From Jannaschia helgolandensis (GTDB taxonomy: Bacteria > Pseudomonadota > Alphaproteobacteria > Rhodobacterales > Rhodobacteraceae), in assembly GCF_900109285.1 (NCBI RefSeq), contig NZ_FNZQ01000001.1, forward strand, positions 1,207,001 through 1,271,000: 64,000 bases of DNA, in the 5' to 3' direction. The translations under genes and the position numbers were made by a program. How positions within the stretch are numbered: position 1 is the stretch's first letter; each line of letters starts with the position of its first letter. The notes beneath the pieces are model-generated. The model was not told where the DNA came from and did not search any database. It saw only the letters and a list, made by a program, of their open reading frames with translations. This document shows positions 57,568 to 64,000 of the stretch, in pieces.

Positions 57568-57891
57568 CTTTAGCACTCCTTTGTCCTCCAATATGGGGTC
57601 GTTATTCGGCAATGACGAGGGGGCGGCGGCTGAGCGTGGTTTCGTGTCCTTCGACCGGGCATGAGAATTGCGAACAGCATCAAAAGCGCCTCGGGGCGTT
57701 GCCAGCGGGAAGCGTCGGGGCTGCGGCGAGGGAAAGAGGCGCATGCCGGTTGGCCTACGCCCCCGACCGAGAGGCGTCTAGCGAGTCCTGTTTCAAAAAG
57801 TGCCGCTGTGGGATGCATTTAGGGCGAAGATGAATCCCGCCCGCAAAGTGCAGCGCGGACGGAGCAAGGGTCGTGTGTGAGCGCGAAACGA
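57568..57891. other. Gap upstream of msrA
   Basis: About 320 bp with no gene I can support. Open frames here have no ribosome-binding site or recognisable product. It must contain the msrA promoter and the 3' end of the frameshifted membrane-protein transcript; no clear terminator was seen. Confidence 0.5.
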
Positions 57892-58934
57892 TCAGACGTG
57901 ATCGTCCAAACGGTCTCCTATCAGCGAATTAGGTTTGCCGGCGAAGGCACCGCCAGCGGCCGCGGCCAGACCCAGGATCGAGGCCAGCGACAACAGCAGC
58001 GCGGCGGCCGACAGGGCATCGCTTGCGGCTTGTGCCGCCTCAACGGTTTGTGTCTGCACGGCTTCGACAGCGGCTTCGGCTTCGTCCAGTGCAGTCAGCG
58101 CCCCGTCCTCGACCGATTGGACGATCTGTTGTGCGTCCTCTGGTGTCACTCCCAGGCGACGCTCCATGACAGCCATCGCCTCCTGACGGTCCTCATCCGA
58201 GATGATCGCGTTCGGGCCTTCAACCAGACGGTCGAAGAAGGCCGCGATGTCGGCACCCGCATCGCCCGGCGAGCGCAGGATATCGTTCAGGGTGTCGCGC
58301 GCCTCGGACATGGCGGCCTGCTGTTCCTGCTGGCTGAACACGTTGCGAAAGGCAATGGTTGCTTCCTCACGGATGTTGGCTTCGGTGATACCGGCCTCGG
58401 CCAGACGGTCCTGCACATCCTGCGGCAAGGCATCAAGCGAGATGGAGCCGGCGATTTCACCGATGTTCGGCATCGACAGATCGTCGGGTACGACCGCTTC
58501 GCCGACATTCGCGGCGGCGTTGACAGTGCCACTCATGATCGACGACGTAGCGCCAAATATCATGCCGCCGCCGGTGACAGCGGCCCAGGCCAGGAAAATA
58601 GTGGCGACCGACCATACAGCGGCACCATGAAGAACGGATGCGATCGGACGGGGAATGCCCGCCAGACGCGCGGCGACATATCCACCGACACCCAATGCGA
58701 TCAATTGCGTAATGACCATGTAGATACCCGATCCGATACCGACCCCTTCCACGGGGTTCCGGTCTAGAGCGGGTCAACGATGGCGGCACCGATGCCGATA
58801 CCGAAAGTCGTAAACAGGATCATCAGGGCAACGGACACCACAGATCCCGCAATGATGGCGCCCCAGGATACGCGGCGCACGGTTCCGGTTGCAGGGGCGG
58901 CAACGGGGGGTGCGGTGACATATGTTTCGCTCAT
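57892..58934 (-). pseudogene. Frameshifted or split membrane protein (TM-rich, YrzE-like)
   Basis: The first part (ATG 58934 to TAG 58764-58766) encodes 56 residues with a Thr/Ala/Pro start, RRVSWGAIIAGSVVSVALMIL and GIGIGAAIVDPL, i.e. one transmembrane helix. The second part (from GTG 58752) continues EGVGIGSGIYMVITQLIALGVGGYVAARLAG, three to four more helices and an acidic helical C-terminal domain. In homologues I recall, the IDPL and G-GIGSG segments belong to one protein, joined by a short loop. Here one base is missing, or two extra, near 58762-58766 (CTCTAGACC). It may be a real frameshift, a sequencing error, or two coupled cistrons. Function unknown. Confidence 0.65.
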
Positions 58935-59147
58935 GGGATCGTCCTTTTGCTTCGGGGGCGACGCCGTTACGTCTTGGCTTTCCAACACGGCCGATCACAA
59001 ATCGGTTCCCCTTGTGCGCATGCCCCGGATCGGTGCGACTGACATTCGGGGCGACGGCCTGCTAACGGATCGACGCCGGAGAGGGTTCATGTCTTGTCCG
59101 GGGGGGGGAAGATTGCAGGTGCGTTCTAGTGGCGCGCCCCAGTTCGA

Positions 59148-60566
59148 TCAGCTGGCGAGGACGTTTCGGAACTGCCACGGGTCGCTTTCGTCGATGTCTT
59201 CGGGAAAGTGCTGCCAACGGTCCTGAAGCGGGGTCCAATCGGTATAATGTGCTTCGACCGGGCCAAGGTAGGGCATCTGGATTTCCAGGCAGCGGGCGTG
59301 GTCGATCTCGTCGGTCTCGACAATGCCAGCATCGGGATTCTCCAGTGCCCAGACCATTCCAGCCAGCACGGCGGAGGTGACCTGCAAACCCGTGGCATTC
59401 TGGTCAGGGGCAAGGTCGCGGGTTTCCGCATTCGACAGACGGGAGCCATACCAGAGCGCGTTTTTCGCATGACCAAAAATGAGGACACCCAGTTCGTCCA
59501 CGCCTTCGACAATTTCGTGTTCTGACAGGATGTGGTGGTCTGGTTGCTGGCGGCCGGCACCGAACATTTCGTGCAAAGACAGAACTGCGTCGTCGCAGGG
59601 ATGATATGCGTAGTGGCAGGTCGGGCGATACTCCGGCGCGGGGCCGGACCCGACGGTATAGTAATCGGCGATACTGATCGCTTCATTATGGGTTACCAGA
59701 TAGCCGAACTGCGGGCCGGGGGTCGGGCACCAGCTATGGACGCGGGTGATCGCGCCGGGGCGGTTCAGCCAGATTGCGGACTGAGACCCGGTGCTGTGAC
59801 GACGGGCGTTCTCGGGAAACCATGTCTCATGTGTGCCCCAGCCCAATTCGGCAGGCTGGAACCCTTCGGCGATGAAACCTTCGACTGACCATGTATTGAC
59901 GAATGTGTTGCGGGGACGCGGAGTGCGGCGGGCTTGAGTGTCCCGCTCGGCGATGTGAACGCCTTTGACGCCGAGGGATTGCATCAGGCGGGCCCATCCG
60001 GTGCGGTCCGACGGTATGTTCCCGGCAACTCCGATGTCCTGCGCCAACTTCAACAGAGCTGCCTTGACGAACCAGCTGACCATGCCAGGGTTCGCACCAC
60101 AGCAGGATACTGCGGTGGTGCCACCGGGGTTCGCGGATTTCTCATCGCGGACCTTCTGACGCAGAGCGTAATTCGTACGTTGTGCGTTGTCTTCGGTGTC
60201 GAAATAAAAACCCGCCCAAGGTTCGACGACGGTGTCGATGTAGGGAACGCCGCGCGCCCGGCAGTGCTTCATCAGGTCAAGGCTGGACGTGTCGACCGAG
60301 AGATTGACGACGAAACCCGTGCCTGGGGTCATCACTTCGTCCAGAATGGCGCGATAGTTTTCGGGTGTCAGTGCGACCTGTCGGTACGGGATGCCACGGG
60401 CAGCAAGGTCGGCACAGGCTGCGTCCGATGGTTCGATCACAAGAAAACGGTCGGGGTCATAGTCGAAATGACGCTGGATCAGGGGGAGCGTGCCGCGCCC
60501 GATGGACCCGAAACCGATCATCACGACGGCACCGTCAATACGGGCGTGGACAGGGTAATCGGTCAT
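59148..60566 (-). CDS. hss: Homospermidine synthase
   Basis: Hss makes sym-homospermidine from putrescine (and spermidine) with NAD, supplying the main polyamine in many alphaproteobacteria. The 472-residue protein starts with a Rossmann fold (VVMIGFGSIGRGTLPLIQRH) of the saccharopine-dehydrogenase-like type and shows CGANPGMVSWFVKAAL, WSVEGFIAEGFQPAELGWG and EHEIVEGVDELGVL, typical of bacterial Hss. The ATG at 60566 (MTDYPVHARIDGA) fits the family; the frame stays open to 60614. It is monocistronic. Confidence 0.95.
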   Translation of the reverse strand: MTDYPVHARIDGAVVMIGFGSIGRGTLPLIQRHFDYDPDRFLVIEPSDAACADLAARGIPYRQVALTPENYRAILDEVMTPGTGFVVNLSVDTSSLDLMKHCRARGVPYIDTVVEPWAGFYFDTEDNAQRTNYALRQKVRDEKSANPGGTTAVSCCGANPGMVSWFVKAALLKLAQDIGVAGNIPSDRTGWARLMQSLGVKGVHIAERDTQARRTPRPRNTFVNTWSVEGFIAEGFQPAELGWGTHETWFPENARRHSTGSQSAIWLNRPGAITRVHSWCPTPGPQFGYLVTHNEAISIADYYTVGSGPAPEYRPTCHYAYHPCDDAVLSLHEMFGAGRQQPDHHILSEHEIVEGVDELGVLIFGHAKNALWYGSRLSNAETRDLAPDQNATGLQVTSAVLAGMVWALENPDAGIVETDEIDHARCLEIQMPYLGPVEAHYTDWTPLQDRWQHFPEDIDESDPWQFRNVLAS

Positions 60567-60676
60567 AGTCAGGTCTCCGAACAGGCGAAAGGGCAGCCGC
60601 GCGCGGGAATGCATTGCCGGAGGGCGAAGGTCAATGTCTGGACGCGCATGCGAGGTTTGGGGGCAGCCTCAACAGA

Positions 60677-60705
60677 AAAGGACCGCCCCGAAGGAGCGGC
60701 CCTTT
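60677..60705 (-). terminator. Intrinsic terminator of rpsD
   Basis: On the minus strand AAAGGGCCGCTCC and GGGCGGTCCTTT-type arms form a 13-pair stem with two G-T wobbles around a C(TTCG)G turn, and run into TTTTC. It lies 56 bp after the rpsD stop. Confidence 0.88.
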
Positions 60706-60761
60706 ATAGAATAAAACGGGAAACCCCGGATCGGTGTCAGGGATGACGCGCCGGACGCGCG

Positions 60762-61382
60762 TCAGTTCTGAGCGTAGTATTCGATGACGAGGTTCGGTTC
60801 CATGACCACTGCGTAGGGCACATCGGACAGGCCGGGCGCGCGCACGAAAGTGGCGGTCATCTTTGAGTGGTCAGCCTCGATATAGTCGGGGACGTCACGC
60901 TCGGCCAACTGCGTGGCTTCCAGCAGCACGGCCAGCTGACGCGACTTTTCGCGGACGGCAATGACGTCGCCTTCCTTGACGCGATAGGACGCGATGTTGA
61001 CGCGCTGACCGTTCACGGTGACGTGGCCGTGGTTCACGAACTGACGGGCGGCGAAGATAGTTGCCACGAACTTGGCGCGGTAGACGACGGCATCCAGACG
61101 ACGCTCCAACAGACCGATGAGGTTTTCACCGGTATCGCCTTTGACGCGGGCGGCTTCGGCGAAGATACGCTTGAACTGCTTCTCGGTCAGGTCGCCGTAA
61201 TAGCCCTTGAGCTTCTGCTTGGCGCGGAGCTGCAGGCCGAAATCCGACAGCTTGCCCTTGCGGCGCTGGCCGTGCTGGCCGGGGCCGTATTCGCGGCGGT
61301 TAACCGGCGACTTGGCGCGGCCCCAGATGTTTTCGCCCATGCGGCGGTCGATCTTGTACTTGGCAGACGTGCGTTTGGTCAC
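60762..61382 (-). CDS. rpsD: 30S ribosomal protein S4
   Basis: S4 is a primary 16S rRNA-binding protein that nucleates 30S assembly. The 206-residue protein begins at a GTG ([19 protein letters not shown]) preceded by AAGGAGAACAGCC. The N-terminal domain and the S4 RNA-binding domain ([24 protein letters not shown] and [14 protein letters not shown]) are intact, and it ends VIEYYAQN. The zinc-binding Cys set is absent, as in other C-minus S4 proteins. Standing alone, it has its own strong promoter and terminator. Confidence 0.97.
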   Translation of the reverse strand: MTKRTSAKYKIDRRMGENIWGRAKSPVNRREYGPGQHGQRRKGKLSDFGLQLRAKQKLKGYYGDLTEKQFKRIFAEAARVKGDTGENLIGLLERRLDAVVYRAKFVATIFAARQFVNHGHVTVNGQRVNIASYRVKEGDVIAVREKSRQLAVLLEATQLAERDVPDYIEADHSKMTATFVRAPGLSDVPYAVVMEPNLVIEYYAQN

Positions 61383-61495
61383 GGCTGTTCTCCTTCTGAG
61401 TGCCCCCGACGGGGCGTGAAGGGCGTTGTCCTCTGGGCGATCTGCACCCTGACAGGGATCCCCTCGCGGGGGCCACCAACACCAATGGAAGTCGC

Positions 61496-61524
61496 CTGTT
61501 AGTCGCACCCCCGAAGGGTGTCAA
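61496..61524 (-). promoter_or_regulatory. rpsD promoter
   Basis: On the minus strand a perfect -35 TTGACA (61524-61519), a 17-bp spacer and TAACAG (61501-61496) lie about 115 bp ahead of the rpsD GTG. The strong -35 with a GC-rich spacer is usual for ribosomal genes of Rhodobacterales. The long leader that follows could hold autoregulatory structure. Confidence 0.65.
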
Positions 61525-61552
61525 CGCTTGTTCAGCGCCTGCCGGTCAGCCG

Positions 61553-62599
61553 CTACATCAGATAACGTGGCGGCCCGTCATGGCGCAGGATCGCCAGTTC
61601 CGCCGCCGACAGGCAACGCCGCGCCGACGGACCATAAGCGGTGTTGTCGGTGTCGATGCCGGGCACGCGGTCCAGCAACTCCTCCATCTCGGCGGTATTA
61701 ACGTGGGACAGGTCGGCCTCGCCGGGATGGAAACTTTCGGACCAGACACCGTTGGCGCGCAGCACCTGATGGTGTTGCGTCAGGACATGCAGATACGTGG
61801 CCTCGGTCGCGCTGTGATCGACCGCAACGCGGACGCCGTCGATCATGTCCTGCGCGCGGACCAGAACTTCGGCAGTATTCCAGAGCGCCTGCACCTTGCG
61901 CCCGGATATCAGCATCTGGTGGCCGGGCGACACCACGAGGTCGGTATCGTTGCCCATTGCACCGGCACGGATACGAACCGGGCGCAAACGGGGCATCGCG
62001 AACATTCGCGCGCCCGACACTCGGCGCAGTCCCATCCAAAGCACTTCCTGCGGGCCGTTGTCGCGGGTGTCGACACGGTCGCCTGGATACAGATCCTCGA
62101 TTGCGCGGGGGCCGTCGGGCGTGTCGAGCAGGGTGCCTGCGGTAAAACAGATGGTTTTCTTTTCGGTCGGCGCATCCTGCACCGTGGGCGACTGCACGAT
62201 GCGGAGATCGGCGTTGGCGGGCGGCAGACCATCCGAGAACAGAAGAAGCGTTTCACCGTTCGCGACCGGCACAACCTGAGCGGGCCATCGGGTCCGCCCG
62301 TCGGTCACGATCAGGGCGGCGGGATCCTCGTCGGGGTCCAGCAGACTGAGCGGAACGGCACTGCTGCCGCGTCCTCGGCTAAGTTTCGCTACCGTTCGCG
62401 GCACGCGCGCGCGCAGGTCCGCCTGACCTTCCGCACCATTGAGAAGCAGCGCCGCGCGAGCCCCGTCAAGGCGCAGGGGAGCACCGAACCACCGGAAATC
62501 GGAGCCGACCGGAAAAGGTGTGCGGGCGGACGGAAAATGCCCGTCCACCCGCGCCTGAACTGCGGAAATGACTTGTGCCCCTGCACATGCCCCCAACAT
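61553..62599 (-). CDS. Hint-domain protein
   Basis: This 348-residue protein has a Hedgehog/intein (Hint) module in its second half: ICFTAGTLLDTPDGPRAIED begins with the nucleophilic Cys at about residue 150, followed by LYPGDRV, VSPGHQMLI with the block-B-like His, and ATYLHVLTQHHQVLRANGVWSESF. Proteins of this type are frequent in Rhodobacterales and may self-cleave or mediate cell-surface attachment; activity is unproven. The N-terminal half (1-145) has no recognised domain. The start may be the ATG at 62599. It is transcribed apart from the lipocalin gene (150-bp gap). Confidence 0.85.
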   Translation of the reverse strand: MLGACAGAQVISAVQARVDGHFPSARTPFPVGSDFRWFGAPLRLDGARAALLLNGAEGQADLRARVPRTVAKLSRGRGSSAVPLSLLDPDEDPAALIVTDGRTRWPAQVVPVANGETLLLFSDGLPPANADLRIVQSPTVQDAPTEKKTICFTAGTLLDTPDGPRAIEDLYPGDRVDTRDNGPQEVLWMGLRRVSGARMFAMPRLRPVRIRAGAMGNDTDLVVSPGHQMLISGRKVQALWNTAEVLVRAQDMIDGVRVAVDHSATEATYLHVLTQHHQVLRANGVWSESFHPGEADLSHVNTAEMEELLDRVPGIDTDNTAYGPSARRCLSAAELAILRHDGPPRYLM

Positions 62600-62748
62600 G
62601 CCCGCCCCTTCGTTACCGTTTGTTTTTTATTGTTTTTTTCGGCCGCTGCCCGACCTGTGGCACAGTCATAGCGCATCTGCGAATCGCCCGTCAAACATTG
62701 ATTGGAATATGATTCGTTTTTCTTGCAAAACTGTTCTGACTGACCGGC

Positions 62749-63255
62749 TTACGAGGGGCGGACAAACATCAGCGCACTGCGATCGAAGCCGTTGAAGTCC
62801 AGAACCTCCAGCGCCGCGCGCAAACGGTCCAACGGCAGGCCGGGGCTACGGTTCAGGATGCGCCCCCCGGTGCCGTCGGGCCGCACGATAATGGCCGTGC
62901 GATAGCCGGTGTCAGTCCAAAGTATCCAGTGTTGCGACGTCTGTCCCTGCATCTTGACGGACAGTCGCCCAAGGCCGGTAGTATCTGCCTGGCCGGTCGC
63001 AGGATCGCCGCCGTCGCAGGTTTCGGTAATCGCCGCGGACGTCGGGCTTCGCTGGTCATAACGGACACGAGCGTTGGCACAGGCGCGCCCATCCGGGAAG
63101 CGCGCGACCTCGTACCAATCTCCCTGAAACCGGGCGAGATCGAAATCGGCTTTCGATGCAATGAGGGCGTTTGGGTCACGAAAATTGCGTTCACCGGTTG
63201 GAGACAGTGTGGCCTCGCACCCGGCGAGCAGTAGCAGGAGGAATATCGCGCGCAT
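62749..63255 (-). CDS. Lipocalin lipoprotein (Blc-like)
   Basis: This 168-residue protein has a signal peptide with lipobox LLAGC (Cys about residue 13), so it should be lipid-anchored in the envelope. The lipocalin motif GDWYEVARFP (G-x-W) lies at about 45-54, followed by a beta-barrel pattern with WILWTDTGYRTAII and the closing helix near DRLRAALEVLDF. Bacterial lipocalins such as Blc bind lysophospholipids or other lipophilic ligands. The ATG at 63255 follows AGGGTTGGCC, 8 bp after the pdeM stop, so the two are cotranscribed; a TTG at 63261 is a weaker start. Confidence 0.88.
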   Translation of the reverse strand: MRAIFLLLLLAGCEATLSPTGERNFRDPNALIASKADFDLARFQGDWYEVARFPDGRACANARVRYDQRSPTSAAITETCDGGDPATGQADTTGLGRLSVKMQGQTSQHWILWTDTGYRTAIIVRPDGTGGRILNRSPGLPLDRLRAALEVLDFNGFDRSALMFVRPS

Positions 63256-63263
63256 GGCCAACC

Positions 63264-63929
63264 CTAGCGTGGCATCGGAATTTCGACCATCGGCAGCCCG
63301 GCCAATATGGCGCGCGCATTGGCGGCCATAAGTTGCCCCAACGCCCGGTCAGAGGTTCGCATCCCGCCGGTATAGGTGCCGTAGGCAGGCAGGATAAGGC
63401 GCATGTCGTCGCGCAGGAAACAAGGTCGAGATACCGCATGCCCCCGAACCCGCAATCTGGCCTTTGGATGATAATGCCCCGAGATTTCGGGGGACGTGCC
63501 ATCAATCGCGATGTGCCGAAACGTCACCGGCCCGCAGGTCACGACATCCGCCGCGTGCCCGCCCAGCCCCGTCGGTGCCGGGTCGTGATTGCCGGTCACC
63601 CATGTCCAATCACGGCCCGCCGTCAGATTTGCGATCCAGTTCGCATGGTCGGGGTCGAGTGCGGTTACGGCGACCATATCATCGAAACTGTCGCCCAGGC
63701 AGATGACGGCGCGGGGCAGGGTCGCCGCGATATCGGCCTCCAGCCGGGTCAGCGTGTCCTGTACTTCGTAGGGCGGCAACAGGGCTCCGCCGCGCCGCGA
63801 AATGCGCTCGGATTTCCCGAGGTGCAGGTCACTGACGACCAGCAACTCCTCCGCAGGCCAGAACAGCGCACCCGAAGGGCGTGCGATCATCGCCTGACCG
63901 GCAAAGGTGAAGATGTGCCCGTTCTGCAT
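63264..63929 (-). CDS. pdeM: Ligase-associated DNA-repair endonuclease PdeM
   Basis: This 221-residue calcineurin-like phosphoesterase has the metal motifs SDLHLGKS (DxH), LGDSFDD, VTGNHD and SGHYHPKA (GHxH). It matches PdeM (YkuE/MJ0037-like), the nuclease usually encoded with a ligase-associated Lhr-type helicase, an exonuclease and an ATP-dependent DNA ligase in a bacterial DNA-damage cluster. The start at 63929 (MQNGHIFTFAGQ) is chosen by family similarity; the frame is open to the right edge. The helicase would be expected just outside the window. Confidence 0.9.
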   Translation of the reverse strand: MQNGHIFTFAGQAMIARPSGALFWPAEELLVVSDLHLGKSERISRRGGALLPPYEVQDTLTRLEADIAATLPRAVICLGDSFDDMVAVTALDPDHANWIANLTAGRDWTWVTGNHDPAPTGLGGHAADVVTCGPVTFRHIAIDGTSPEISGHYHPKARLRVRGHAVSRPCFLRDDMRLILPAYGTYTGGMRTSDRALGQLMAANARAILAGLPMVEIPMPR

Positions 63930-64000
63930 GCGTTCCGGTGAATCACGCGCGGCGGCCCAATGCAAGCGCGTCAGTCGGGCGACAGCCCTGCATCGGACAT

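Noticed and set aside
63971-64000. Possible end of an upstream gene at the right edge (frame ending DAGLSPD, stop)
   Set aside because: Only ten codons are visible and another frame also ends nearby, so the expected helicase C-terminus cannot be confirmed.
1-64000. tRNA, rRNA, CRISPR, prophage, riboswitch
   Set aside because: I looked for T-loop-like GTTC motifs, repeat-spacer arrays, phage gene runs and cobalamin-type leaders near cobS/cobT and found none I could support by eye.

Overview
The window looks like chromosomal DNA of a marine-type Rhodobacteraceae/Roseobacteraceae alphaproteobacterium. The evidence is high GC with strongly GC-biased third codon positions and a typical Rhodobacterales gene set: a GcrA cell-cycle regulator, an FnrL-type Crp/Fnr regulator, malyl-CoA/beta-methylmalyl-CoA lyase of the ethylmalonyl-CoA pathway, phosphatidylcholine synthase, homospermidine synthase, a DUF1127 small protein, a Hint-domain protein, formate-THF ligase and a complete ybgC/tol-pal cluster. 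I see no rRNA, tRNA, CRISPR array, prophage or intact insertion sequence.

Layout. 1-8 kb: 5' part of a glutathionyl-hydroquinone reductase, greA plus a membrane protein, argH with a tiny LptM-like lipoprotein, mcl1, a 5TM protein with a degenerate GGDEF-like domain, a 770-bp gene-poor stretch with a 15-bp tandem repeat, and accA. 8-21 kb: secreted/lipid-related genes (M48 lipoprotein, esterase, Tat-exported MsrB, AsmA protein, psd-pssA, later pcs), rimO, gcrA, an orphan ABC-2 permease, argD-argF and a cytochrome P460. 21-25 kb: a cobS - TerB/J-domain - endonuclease - small exported protein string facing cobT. 25-31 kb: pirin, rsgA, an esterase, folD and fhs (one-carbon pair), then a 27-codon hydrophobic ORF with its own ribosome-binding site and terminator. 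31-43 kb: a long minus-strand cluster running from a 217-aa protein through ybgC, a TagO/VasI-like gene, tolQRAB-pal-cpoB and tilS to ftsH. 43-49 kb: prmA, DUF1127, ruvC-ruvA-(78-aa ORF)-ruvB, a DsbA-like protein and an MFS pump. 49-56 kb: mfd, hemB, cspA with a two-hairpin 3' end, an EF-hand protein and fnrL. 56-64 kb: a decayed stretch (IS3 transposase remnant plus a fixH/ccoH fragment), msrA, a frameshifted membrane protein, hss, rpsD, a Hint protein, a lipocalin and pdeM.

How the genes work together. psd/pssA/pcs supply phosphatidylethanolamine and phosphatidylcholine; accA feeds fatty-acid synthesis; Tol-Pal/CpoB keep the outer membrane constricting at division; folD/fhs interconvert one-carbon folates; argH/argD/argF are dispersed arginine-pathway steps; MsrA and the Tat-exported MsrB repair oxidised methionine in cytoplasm and periplasm; ruvABC and mfd handle DNA repair. 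No complete new system is evident. The best candidates for a second look are the TagO-like gene sitting inside the ybgC-tol cluster, the decayed fixH/IS3 scar beside fnrL, the 27-aa ORF with a strong terminator, the ORF coupled between ruvA and ruvB, and the split membrane protein near 58.7 kb. Family assignments come from reading motifs, not from database searches.
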